Source: Anaerolineales bacterium
Lineage (GTDB): Bacteria > Chloroflexota > Anaerolineae > Anaerolineales > VGOW01
Direction of reading: 5' to 3'
NCBI GenBank assembly: GCA_919901875.1
Contig: CAKKQG010000173.1
Span: 1-6,066, forward strand
Length of the DNA: 6,066 nt
Shown here: one piece after another, positions 1 through 5,843 of the stretch
How the letters are laid out: each line of letters starts with the position of its first letter
Numbering within the stretch: position 1 is the stretch's first letter
Made by a program: the position numbers and the translations under genes
The notes under the pieces: generated by a model
Told to the model about the DNA's origin: nothing
The model's input: the letters and a program-made list of their open reading frames with translations, nothing else
The model's database searches: none

Positions 1-624
1 CTGAAAAAGAATCTTCGGTGACACCGACTCTTCGCCTGAAACGTGTTCGCCATTGAAGCGATGACGAATCAGAATCACCGCGTAGAGTCCGGCAACGGCG
101 ACGAGAGAAAGGTATAAGCCGCGCCAGCCGTAGCCAAGGTAGAAGGTAGTGGCAGCTATTAATGGCGAGGCGGCAACCCCGATGGCGCCGAGTATCGTCC
201 ATCGCGCCATCGTTGGCGCTGATCGATTCAAATCACGATCAATCAGAGTCGCTTGCGCCAGATTGACATACGCGCCGCTGGCAGTCCCCATGATCACGAA
301 GGCGAACAGGATCACGAGATAGGTTTGCCCGATGCCAACAAGGAAAAGGGAAAGCGCGGTGGCGACTAACCCGCCGAGCATCAAGGCGCGGCGATGTTTA
401 GTGTCGCCGAGTAAGCCGATGATCGGTTCGGCAAAAATGGCGACCAGACCGGGCAAGGTGAACAGCAACCCGATCTGGGTATAGGTGAGGTCGAGATCCG
501 TTTTTAGGTAAGGCAACGCCGCGCCGTGCAAGCCGTAGATGAATTCGTCGAGCAGTTCAATGGCGTAGAGCGCGACGACCAACGACGCCGCAAGGCGCGA
601 GGCGTTTTTAATTTTTTCGGTCAT
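1..624 (-). CDS. MFS-type membrane transporter, N-terminal part (truncated by window edge)
   Basis: The reading frame is open from the ATG at 622-624 to base 1, giving 208 residues, so the C-terminal half lies outside the window. Hydrophobic segments are visible at about residues 12-32, 50-70, 80-97, 101-122, 143-162 and 168-187, consistent with the first six helices of a 12-helix major facilitator. The loop after the second helix reads GLLGDTKHRR (70-79). This matches the MFS motif A pattern (G-X3-D-X-K/R-X-G/R-R), which is the best evidence for the family. The start is supported by AGGAG (complement of 631-635) six bases upstream. The substrate cannot be told from this half; FALPYL-like text near the first loop (GAALPYL, 34-40) recalls drug-efflux branches, but this is only a guess. 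It is transcribed divergently from the peptidase gene and preceded by a strongly structured leader. Confidence 0.85.
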   Translation of the reverse strand, partial: MTEKIKNASRLAASLVVALYAIELLDEFIYGLHGAALPYLKTDLDLTYTQIGLLFTLPGLVAIFAEPIIGLLGDTKHRRALMLGGLVATALSLFLVGIGQTYLVILFAFVIMGTASGAYVNLAQATLIDRDLNRSAPTMARWTILGAIGVAASPLIAATTFYLGYGWRGLYLSLVAVAGLYAVILIRHRFNGEHVSGEESVSPKILFQ

Positions 625-630
625 GAGGGT

Positions 631-715
631 CTCCTGTTTCGAGTGTTTTTCAGAAACCCGCTTTCTTGGAGAAAGCGAGTTTCTCATCGTAATGTCGGCA
701 TCACCGAAACAGGAG
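631..715 (-). promoter_or_regulatory. Nested hairpin in the transporter 5' leader, with the SD inside the outer stem
   Basis: An 11-bp perfect inverted repeat, CTCCTGTTTCG (631-641) and CGAAACAGGAG (705-715), encloses a 15-bp hairpin with one mismatch (arms 652-666 and 670-684, loop 667-669). Read as minus-strand RNA, the 3' outer arm ends in AGGAG, the ribosome binding site of the transporter, and the 5' outer arm begins with its exact complement CUCCU. If the outer helix forms, the SD is masked. Both pairings are seen directly. A regulatory role is inference, and I recognise no known riboswitch consensus here. Confidence 0.5.
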
Positions 716-771
716 GGGCGCGTGCTTGGAGTTAACGGGGTGGGTGGAAGAGGGTGAACTTCATGGCTGAA

Positions 772-800
772 AGTTTAATCGTGATGATCAAGCAAGTCAA
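772..800 (-). promoter_or_regulatory. Candidate sigma-70-type promoter for the MFS transporter
   Basis: On the minus strand, TTGACT (complement of 795-800, 5 of 6 matches to TTGACA) is followed after 17 bp by TAAACT (complement of 772-777, 4 of 6 matches to TATAAT). Transcription would start near 765 and give a leader of about 140 nt containing the nested hairpin at 631-715. The spacing is ideal but the -10 box is mediocre. Confidence 0.4.
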
Positions 801-819
801 GATTCAAATCATGCTTGCT
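791..819. promoter_or_regulatory. Interrupted inverted repeat across divergent -35 boxes (possible operator)
   Basis: AGCAAG (791-796) and CTTGCT (814-819) form 6-bp perfect arms 17 bp apart, with a smaller GATT/AATC pair (801-804, 807-810) inside. The left arm overlaps the -35 box of the minus-strand promoter and the right arm overlaps that of the plus-strand promoter. The position is what one would expect of a shared operator, but the arms are short and could be chance. Confidence 0.3.
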
Positions 820-842
820 ATTCGCTATCTGCTGGTTATAAT
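815..842 (+). promoter_or_regulatory. Candidate promoter for the C39-LysM gene
   Basis: A perfect TATAAT lies at 837-842, 16 bp after TTGCTA (815-820, 4 of 6 matches to TTGACA). The predicted start near 849 gives a short leader of about 28 nt containing GAGGAG (863-868), nine bases before the ATG at 878. Confidence 0.5.
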
Positions 843-877
843 TACGCCCATCTTTAATTCAAGAGGAGAGACCCGCG

Positions 878-1861
878 ATGCCCACCGTCAAACTCAACAT
901 CCCCTACCGTTCTCAATGGGACCCCGACGCCAAAGATCACTTCGCCGATTGCGGACCGACCAGCTTGTGTATGATGCTCAACGCACTGGGCGATCCGATC
1001 AACCCCGACCAGATGTATCAATACATCGGCGAACGCGGCGCGAGCGAATACACCTCGTTCAGCGATCTCATGCGCGCCGGAAAATCGCGCGGGGTCACGC
1101 TCACCCCGACGAACTTTGTGCCAGCGCGCGCCCTCGACGAACTCAAAGCAAAGATTGACGCCGGCTACACGTTCATCGCTCTGGTCAACTACGCTTTTTG
1201 GGACCCCATCGCCAAAAATAATTTCAAGGGTTCGCACTTCGTTTTAGTCTCCGGTTACGATGATCAATACATCTACGTCCACGACCCGCTCTTCCGTGAC
1301 CCACGCCGCGAACAAGGCAAATACTGCGCGTGGACTCACAAACAGTTCACCGACGCTTGGGGCGGCTTCGCCCCCGGGCAGAATCCCAATTACGCCGGAC
1401 TCATGCCCGATAAACCTGTGCCGCATCTCGACGATGCCGCGCCCGCACCAACGCCAAGCGGTGAAGCGCCCGCCACAGATATTAAACGAGTCGAGACTCC
1501 TGCCGGTGAGATCGTCCTCGACGACTCGTTGCGCCGCCGACTCCGCGCCAAAGCCGCTTACGACAAGATTGATGATCCCAACCTCGACGATCCCAACGTC
1601 GTGCAGCAACTCGTGCAAGCGCTGGGCAGCTTCGGCTCCACTTGGGACACCTACACCGTGCGCCCCGGCGATTCGCTGTCGCGCGTCTCCACAATTTTTT
1701 ATGGCAGCGGCACCGTGTGGAAAGCAATCGTCTACTTCAACGACATCGCCAACCCCAGCATCATCAAAGTCGGCGACACCTTCATGATTCCCAAAGTGAA
1801 TCCCAAACCCAGCGACGATGCTACCGTTCCCGTTTACGGCGAAGGCGGACCTACAGGTTAA
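878..1861 (+). CDS. C39-like (papain-fold) cysteine peptidase with C-terminal LysM domain
   Basis: This is a 327-residue protein. Residues 1-178 look like a C39-like papain-fold peptidase: DCGPTSLCMML (24-34) carries the candidate catalytic Cys25, GSHFVLVSGYD (118-128) carries His120, and HDPLF (135-139) supplies the Asp/Asn-type third residue, Asp136. Such enzymes cleave peptides, for example after a Gly-Gly leader or in cell-wall substrates. A Pro/Ala/Asp-rich linker (about 179-257) leads to a LysM domain (about 258-307: TYTVRPGDSL ... VGDTFMIPK), which in the family binds N-acetylglucosamine polymers such as peptidoglycan. The start follows GAGGAG at good spacing. An in-frame TAA at 839-841 excludes a longer start with an export signal, so how it reaches the wall is unclear. 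The peptidase and LysM calls are firm; the substrate is unknown. A strong terminator follows directly. Confidence 0.85.
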   Translation: MPTVKLNIPYRSQWDPDAKDHFADCGPTSLCMMLNALGDPINPDQMYQYIGERGASEYTSFSDLMRAGKSRGVTLTPTNFVPARALDELKAKIDAGYTFIALVNYAFWDPIAKNNFKGSHFVLVSGYDDQYIYVHDPLFRDPRREQGKYCAWTHKQFTDAWGGFAPGQNPNYAGLMPDKPVPHLDDAAPAPTPSGEAPATDIKRVETPAGEIVLDDSLRRRLRAKAAYDKIDDPNLDDPNVVQQLVQALGSFGSTWDTYTVRPGDSLSRVSTIFYGSGTVWKAIVYFNDIANPSIIKVGDTFMIPKVNPKPSDDATVPVYGEGGPTG

Positions 1862-1874
1862 ACGCAGACGCACC

Positions 1875-1913
1875 AGACCCGAAGGGTTTTGTAAACCCTT
1901 CGGGTCTTTTTTT
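1875..1913 (+). terminator. Strong intrinsic terminator after the C39-LysM gene
   Basis: AGACCCGAAGGGTTT (1875-1889) and AAACCCTTCGGGTCT (1893-1907) form a perfect 15-bp stem with a 3-base loop. The stem runs straight into seven Ts (1907-1913). The hairpin starts 13 bases after the peptidase stop codon, a textbook rho-independent layout. The long perfect GC-rich palindrome also resembles dispersed intergenic palindromes in such genomes, so it may have been recruited from a repeat family. Confidence 0.92.
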
Positions 1914-1928
1914 GCTATACTCACGTTA
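1914..1928 (+). promoter_or_regulatory. Extended -10 promoter giving a probable leaderless mRNA for the glycosyltransferase gene
   Basis: TATACT (1916-1921) is preceded by TGC (1913-1915), an extended -10 signature. Exactly six bases separate it from the ATG at 1928, so transcription would begin at or within a base or two of the start codon. There is no Shine-Dalgarno sequence: the space upstream is taken by the terminator stem and T-tract. No good -35 box is visible. Confidence 0.45.
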
Positions 1929-3904
1929 TGTCCCACCCCACCTACTCCATCGTCCTTCCTATCTACAACGAAGAAGCCACCCTCGCCGAAATGTATAAGC
2001 GCGTCTCCGCCGTGATGAACGCCCTCGACGCGCCGAGCGAAATGATCTTGATCAACGACGGCAGTCGTGATCGCTCGATGGAGATGCTTCGTCAACTGCA
2101 TCAAAATGATTCGCGCGTGAAAGTGATCAACTTCTCGCGCAACTTCGGACACGAGATCGCCCTGCTCGCCGGACTCGACGCTGCCGACGGGGATGCCGTC
2201 ATTGCGATGGATGCTGATCTCCAAGACCCACCGGAACTGATCCCCCAGCTCGTTGCCAAATGGCACGAAGGCTACGATGTGGTCTATGCCACGCGCGCCA
2301 AGCGCGAAGGCGAATCGTTTTTCAAAAAATTCACCGCGTCGCTCTTTTATCGTCTCATCGCCCGTCTCACCGATCTGAAAATTCCGCGCGACACGGGCAA
2401 CTTCCGTTTGATGGATCACAAAGTGGTCGAAGCCTTGCGGCAGGTGCGTGAACATCATCGCTTCATGCGCGGCATCAGTGTCTGGGTCGGGTTCAAGCAA
2501 GTCGGCATCCCCTTTGTGCGCCAAGAACGTTTCGCCGGAGAGACCAAGTATCCATTAAGCAAAATGTTTCGCCTGGCGATCTCCGGCATCACCAGTTTTT
2601 CGTACGTGCCGTTGCAAATGGCGACGACGGTGGGATTCGTCTTCGCCGGACTCGCCCTCGTCGCCATCCCCATCGTCGCCATTCTGCGTTTGATGGGCAG
2701 TGATTTTTTCTTCGGGCAGGCGACGACGTTGATCAGCGTTTTGCTGTTGGGCGGCGTGCAGTTAATCTTCCTCGGCATCATCGGCGAATATCTGGGGCGC
2801 ATCTACGATGAGGTGAAGAAACGACCTCTGTATTTAATCGCCGAGAAGATCGGCTTTGAGGTAGAACCTGAGACAAAGAAGAAACCTAAACGAAAAGTCA
2901 AACAGGCAATCGCGCCGCCTGCCGCCGCGTTTCCTGCGCCCATGCAACCTGCTCCACCCCCGCTCGTAGAAGTAGCCGCTGCGCCCAAGCCCGTTAAACT
3001 CAACGACAAACAAATGATGGATCAGGTTTACAAACTGGTGCAAAAATACGGCGGCGATAATTATGGCGGGTTCGGCGTTCTCGAATCGAACTGGTCATTG
3101 ATCGAATCATCACTGCCGTTGTTTATGCAAGCCGATAGCGGACGTTTGCAACATGTGTGCGGTAGGCTGGAAAACTTTTTGAGTTTTAGTGGGCGTTGGG
3201 AAGAACGATTAAATTTAAATCTCAAAGCAGAGGAGCGGGCGGTTGCCAAAAAGGATTTATACAACGCCGGTTGGCGCGCGGTGGGCGCGGGCTATGTGCA
3301 TCAACGTCGCGCGGATGCCGCCGAAGTGTTGAAGTGCGCCGCGCGCGCCGAAGGGTATTGGAAGAAGGCCGGCGCGCGCGAAAAGGCGGCGGCACTTTAT
3401 TTGCGCGGCATCGGTTATCAACTCGAGAAAAATTATCCCGAGGCGATCAAATCTTATAAAGAGATGCTGGCTCTCGACAAGAAACGCAAAGCCGAGAGCT
3501 CCGATGTCGCCGCCGATTACAACAGCCTTGCCGAAGCGGAACGGTTCAGTGGCGATTACGCTTCTGCCGAGCGCGATTACAACGAAGCCTTGCGAATCGC
3601 CAAGAAGGTGAAGGATCAAGAAGGCATTGCGATCTATACCCACAACATGGCAGAGTTGGCATTGGATCGCCAAGACTGGTCGCGCGCCGAATCATTGGGG
3701 CGTGAAGCGTTACCACTCGCCGAGAAATTGAATCGCAAAGACATGATCGCCGCCTGTTGCCTCACCCTTGCCCGCGCTCTGGCGAAACAAGATCGCAAAC
3801 AAGACGGCTTGCCTTTTGCTCAACGTGCGGAGGAGATTTACGAACGATTGAAGTCGAAGGAAGCGGAGAAGGCGAGAGAGATGGTTGGGTTGTTAGGTGG
3901 TTAG
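1928..3904 (+). CDS. GtrB/DPM1-like polyprenyl-phosphate glycosyltransferase fused to a C-terminal TPR domain
   Basis: This is a 658-residue protein. Residues 5-230 are a GT2 (GT-A fold) catalytic domain: LPIYNEE (10-16), NDGSRD (43-48), the metal/nucleotide-binding DADLQDPPE (95-103), DTGNFRLMD (155-163) and [10 protein letters not shown] (201-210). Two membrane helices follow (about 228-252 and 264-289), then [14 protein letters not shown], as in GtrB/DPM1-like enzymes. These transfer a sugar from a nucleotide donor to undecaprenyl phosphate at the inner membrane face. Family members usually end near residue 310-340. Here a basic patch (317-326) and a Pro/Ala linker (327-357) lead to about 290 extra residues of TPR-like helix pairs, with [27 protein letters not shown] and [17 protein letters not shown] typical of NB-ARC/STAND-type TPR regions. 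The frame is continuous through the junction. The fused domain should be cytoplasmic and may recruit partners. The sugar and pathway are unknown. The start has no SD and fits a leaderless mRNA. Confidence 0.88.
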   Translation: MSHPTYSIVLPIYNEEATLAEMYKRVSAVMNALDAPSEMILINDGSRDRSMEMLRQLHQNDSRVKVINFSRNFGHEIALLAGLDAADGDAVIAMDADLQDPPELIPQLVAKWHEGYDVVYATRAKREGESFFKKFTASLFYRLIARLTDLKIPRDTGNFRLMDHKVVEALRQVREHHRFMRGISVWVGFKQVGIPFVRQERFAGETKYPLSKMFRLAISGITSFSYVPLQMATTVGFVFAGLALVAIPIVAILRLMGSDFFFGQATTLISVLLLGGVQLIFLGIIGEYLGRIYDEVKKRPLYLIAEKIGFEVEPETKKKPKRKVKQAIAPPAAAFPAPMQPAPPPLVEVAAAPKPVKLNDKQMMDQVYKLVQKYGGDNYGGFGVLESNWSLIESSLPLFMQADSGRLQHVCGRLENFLSFSGRWEERLNLNLKAEERAVAKKDLYNAGWRAVGAGYVHQRRADAAEVLKCAARAEGYWKKAGAREKAAALYLRGIGYQLEKNYPEAIKSYKEMLALDKKRKAESSDVAADYNSLAEAERFSGDYASAERDYNEALRIAKKVKDQEGIAIYTHNMAELALDRQDWSRAESLGREALPLAEKLNRKDMIAACCLTLARALAKQDRKQDGLPFAQRAEEIYERLKSKEAEKAREMVGLLGG

Positions 3905-3918
3905 ATGGTTGGGTGGTT
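3879..3918 (+). repeat. G/T-rich 24-bp tandem repeat at the 3' end of the glycosyltransferase-TPR gene
   Basis: AGATGGTTGGGT occurs at 3879-3890 and again at 3903-3914, a 24-bp period with about 1.7 copies and one mismatch over the 16 compared bases. The repeat contains the last codons (MVGLLGG) and the TAG stop at 3902-3904. The final residues of the protein are therefore probably repeat-derived rather than part of the TPR fold. Confidence 0.7.
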
Positions 3919-3927
3919 GTTCACGCC

Positions 3928-3988
3928 ACACCTGACAGGTCTTGCCAAACTTAACGCCCGCCGAATTATAAACAGACCTGTCAGGTGT
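3928..3988. repeat. 61-bp inverted-repeat element with perfect 15-bp arms
   Basis: ACACCTGACAGGTCT (3928-3942) and its exact reverse complement AGACCTGTCAGGTGT (3974-3988) flank a 31-bp AT-richer spacer. Each arm holds a smaller odd-centred palindrome, ACCTG-N-CAGGT. The element sits four bases before the ATG of the small membrane protein. It lacks a U-tract, so it is a poor terminator. It could be a MITE-like or REP-like dispersed repeat; copy number cannot be judged from this window. Confidence 0.8.
3942..3972 (+). promoter_or_regulatory. Weak candidate promoter inside the inverted-repeat spacer
   Basis: TTGCCA (3942-3947, 5 of 6 matches to TTGACA) and TATAAA (3967-3972, 5 of 6 matches to TATAAT) are 19 bp apart, slightly longer than ideal. 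The predicted start near 3979 falls in the right arm, leaving a leader of about 14 nt that still contains AGGTG (3983-3987), five bases before the ATG at 3993. Because the leader would start inside the right arm, the long hairpin could not form on this transcript. Confidence 0.35.
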
Positions 3989-3992
3989 TGTT

Positions 3993-4337
3993 ATGAATTT
4001 CACCCGCCTCGCCCTCATTTCAGGTTTGCTGTCAATCGCTTTTATCGTCTTATTGACTCTGGTCTCGGTGATCTTCATCCTCACCGGACAGATCGCAGCT
4101 TTAGAAAGTTCGCGTTCCACCAATTTAGCGTTTGCTTCCTTTGCCCTCTTCGCCGAAGTGTTGGCTCTGCTTGGCGTGACGAGCGGCGTGTTAGCACAAA
4201 TTAAACGCGAAGAAGTCCGCGCGGTGGGCTTGATCGGTCTTGCTTTGAATCTACTAGGCGCGTGTGTGTTCTTGCCAGCAAGCGCCAGCTTGTTGTTCAA
4301 TCTGTTTATTGGAATTGTAGATCGGGTGGGGAAGTAG
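3993..4337 (+). CDS. Small hydrophobic membrane protein of unknown function
   Basis: This is a 114-residue protein that I do not recognise. Three hydrophobic stretches are clear: about 6-31, 44-68 and 77-108. The last is long enough for one tilted helix or two short ones. A charged KREEVR loop lies at 71-76 and a short charged tail (DRVGK) at the end. By the positive-inside rule this loop would face the cytoplasm. The ATG is chosen because AGGTG (3983-3987) lies five bases upstream and the hydrophobic segment begins at once. The layout resembles small DUF4190-like membrane proteins, but no motif allows assignment. A minus-strand frame across the same region is low-complexity and basic, so the plus-strand reading is preferred. 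It could be cotranscribed with the glycosyltransferase gene (88-bp gap) or use the promoter in the inverted repeat. Confidence 0.65.
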   Translation: MNFTRLALISGLLSIAFIVLLTLVSVIFILTGQIAALESSRSTNLAFASFALFAEVLALLGVTSGVLAQIKREEVRAVGLIGLALNLLGACVFLPASASLLFNLFIGIVDRVGK

Positions 4338-4349
4338 CGTGGGAATGTG

Positions 4350-4423
4350 GCGTGGAAATGAATTTCCACGCTGTTACAAAAAGTCTGCTAAAGCAGACTC
4401 GCCCCAACGCGATTTATCGCGTT
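4350..4423. repeat. Tandem array of three short perfect hairpins
   Basis: Three consecutive perfect palindromes, each with a 2-base loop, are spaced 6-10 bases apart: GCGTGGAAAT/ATTTCCACGC (4350-4359, 4362-4371, 10 bp), AGTCTGCT/AGCAGACT (4382-4389, 4392-4399, 8 bp) and AACGCGAT/ATCGCGTT (4406-4413, 4416-4423, 8 bp). A fourth, with a U-tract, follows as the terminator. Stem sequences differ but the design is the same. The array fills the gap between two convergent genes. It looks like a mosaic of dispersed palindromic repeats. Confidence 0.75.
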
Positions 4424-4432
4424 TCGCGTGTT

Positions 4433-4462
4433 AGCAGGATGATTCATCATCCTGCTTTTTTT
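4433..4462 (+). terminator. Intrinsic terminator between the convergent genes
   Basis: AGCAGGATGA (4433-4442) and TCATCCTGCT (4447-4456) form a perfect 10-bp stem with a TTCA loop, followed by six further Ts to 4462. It terminates plus-strand transcripts of the small membrane protein gene. The last Ts are shared with the TAA stop codon of the opposing gene. On the minus strand the stem is not followed by a U-tract, so termination there is less certain. Confidence 0.85.
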
Positions 4463-5807
4463 ATCGTCGCATGAAGAATGCGATCAAAGCAATCACGATC
4501 AGCAACAGCACCAACACGCCCACAACCACCAACGCCACCTTCGCCCAATCGGTGGGCGTTTCGCCGCCGATCTTGCCCGTCTGCCCGTTGACGAAAACCC
4601 GAAACAGTTTGCCGCGATAAGTATATGCGCCGATCCACAACGGTAGCAGGATGTGTTTGTAAGTGGGTTCGTAGACTTTCACTTGCGCCAAATTGAAACC
4701 GCGATGTCCGCGAATGGCGGCTTGCCGCCGCGCGCCGTTGATGGCGTTGTCGTGAAATTGTTTGCGCGCTTCGACGGCGGCATCCGCCAGCGAGAGTTGA
4801 TACACTTCGGCTTGCCAGTCGGCTAAAAATTCTGGGCGGTATTCTTTCAACGCTTTCAGATCAAACGGCGCGATCTTTTTCACATCCATATCTTTCACCG
4901 TGTGGCTGGCGGGGACGAGCAGATCGTCCACGTGATGATCGAAGAAAAATTTTTCCCACTTCCACTCGGTGCGCGTGCCGCTCTTGCGCGTCATGTCCGG
5001 CACTTGATGCGGCACTTCGGCGTCGTAATCGAGTTCGACTTTTCCATCAAACGTCCAAAACGGAATATAGATCGCCCGCAGTTCTTTAGCCCGCCCAAGT
5101 TGGTTAAGATCATCGGGGATGAAGAAATGCTCGCCGAGCCACGCTTTGATTCGTCGGCGCGTTTCGCTCAGATCAAAGGTGAAGGGGGCGATGGCGTTGG
5201 GCGGTGTGAGATCGGGTGTGGCAGATTGGGTGATGATCTTGGGCGAATCGCAGAAGGGGCAGTTCGCCGTTTGTTGACTCGGTGGCACGGTCGTGATCGC
5301 GCCGCAGTTTTCGCACTTGATCTGTCCGGCGACGAGCGCCCAATTTCCGGCACCCGCTTCTTGCAAGGCAAGGGAGAGCCGCTTTTCATCGTCGGCGGCG
5401 CTGCGCGTTGGGCTTAAGTTTTCTGACGTGCCACAGTTGAGGCAGGTCAGGCTTTGCTCTTCGGGATCGAATCGTTGGCGTCCGCCGCATTGAGGGCAGA
5501 TGAAGGCGCGGGCTTGGGTGTTGGCTTCCGCGATGAATGGCGGCGTCACCGTGTCGTCCGGTGTTTCAAATCGGCTCAGTAAGATTCGGGCGGGCAGGTT
5601 GTTCGCATCCAAATTGATCACGCGAATCAAACAATCCTTTTGCTGGTTGGGGTCTTCACACGCGGCGGCGAGCCACAACCACCCTTGCGTCTGGCGCGGT
5701 TGGGCGCGCACGGCGAATGCCAGATATTTTTTACCCTCTTCATTTTTGCCCGCGCGCACGGCGCGCATACCCCGTGCTAGAAGTTCGCCATAATCTACGA
5801 TGTCCAT
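4461..5807 (-). CDS. TPR-like / double zinc-ribbon protein with a C-terminal membrane helix
   Basis: This is a 448-residue protein. Residues 5-80 form TPR-like helix pairs (RAVRAGKNEEGKKYLAFAV; WLWLAAACEDPNQQKDCLIRV). Two zinc-ribbon-type clusters follow: C104-x2-C107 with C122-x2-C125, and C165-x2-C168 with C183-x2-C186. All eight cysteines are present. The middle and C-terminal region contains conserved-looking aromatic stretches (YIPFWTFDG, 247-255; LLPLWIGAYTYRGK, 387-400; VFVNGQTGKIGGE, 404-416). One strongly hydrophobic helix (422-445) ends in FMRR, predicting a tail-anchored protein with the bulk in the cytoplasm. Relatives are often loosely labelled zinc-ribbon or 'PriA-like', but no helicase motifs exist here, so that name should not be used. 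Its function is unknown, possibly a membrane-linked scaffold. The start has no SD and fits a leaderless mRNA. It converges with the small membrane protein gene. Confidence 0.82.
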   Translation of the reverse strand: MDIVDYGELLARGMRAVRAGKNEEGKKYLAFAVRAQPRQTQGWLWLAAACEDPNQQKDCLIRVINLDANNLPARILLSRFETPDDTVTPPFIAEANTQARAFICPQCGGRQRFDPEEQSLTCLNCGTSENLSPTRSAADDEKRLSLALQEAGAGNWALVAGQIKCENCGAITTVPPSQQTANCPFCDSPKIITQSATPDLTPPNAIAPFTFDLSETRRRIKAWLGEHFFIPDDLNQLGRAKELRAIYIPFWTFDGKVELDYDAEVPHQVPDMTRKSGTRTEWKWEKFFFDHHVDDLLVPASHTVKDMDVKKIAPFDLKALKEYRPEFLADWQAEVYQLSLADAAVEARKQFHDNAINGARRQAAIRGHRGFNLAQVKVYEPTYKHILLPLWIGAYTYRGKLFRVFVNGQTGKIGGETPTDWAKVALVVVGVLVLLLIVIALIAFFMRR

Positions 5808-5819
5808 GCCTAAATTTTA
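5808..5819 (-). promoter_or_regulatory. -10 box placed for a leaderless mRNA of the zinc-ribbon gene
   Basis: On the minus strand TAAAAT (complement of 5814-5819, 5 of 6 matches to TATAAT) ends exactly six bases before the ATG (5807-5805). That puts the expected transcription start at or next to the start codon. No SD is present at a usable distance; the only AGG is one base from the ATG. The -35 region (GTGAAG at 17-bp spacing) is weak. Confidence 0.45.
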
Positions 5820-5843
5820 CCCGATCACATGATGATCTTCACT

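Noticed and set aside
754..1158. Plus-strand open frame of 134 codons overlapping the peptidase start
   Set aside because: It overlaps the peptidase gene in another frame, and its product turns into Arg/His-rich text typical of an out-of-frame reading. Only the first part lies in the control region.
1244..2524. Long minus-strand open frame of 426 codons
   Set aside because: It lies opposite two well-supported genes, crosses the terminator and gap between them, and shows no recognisable domain or SD. It is the antisense shadow of strong codon bias in the peptidase and glycosyltransferase genes.
878..3904. Peptidase and glycosyltransferase as one operon for a secreted peptide system
   Set aside because: A perfect terminator and a separate promoter stand between them. 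No precursor peptide with a Gly-Gly leader and no ABC exporter is seen in the window.
3928..3988. Inverted repeat as terminator of the glycosyltransferase-TPR gene
   Set aside because: The loop would be 31 bases and no U-tract follows the right arm. The next gene's SD and ATG follow directly, so a role in initiation or a mobile repeat is more likely.
3893..4369. Minus-strand open frame of 158 codons opposite the small membrane protein
   Set aside because: Its translation is basic, low in hydrophobic order and without motifs, while the plus strand encodes clear membrane helices with an SD. It also runs through the inverted-repeat element and part of the hairpin array.
4350..4462. Possible CRISPR array because of regularly spaced palindromes
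   Set aside because: The palindromes have different sequences, so there is no repeated unit with variable spacers, and no cas genes are near.
4902..5417. Plus-strand open frame of 171 codons within the zinc-ribbon gene
   Set aside because: The opposite strand has eight paired cysteines and conserved-looking blocks over the same bases. This frame has no recognisable motif and is a shadow.
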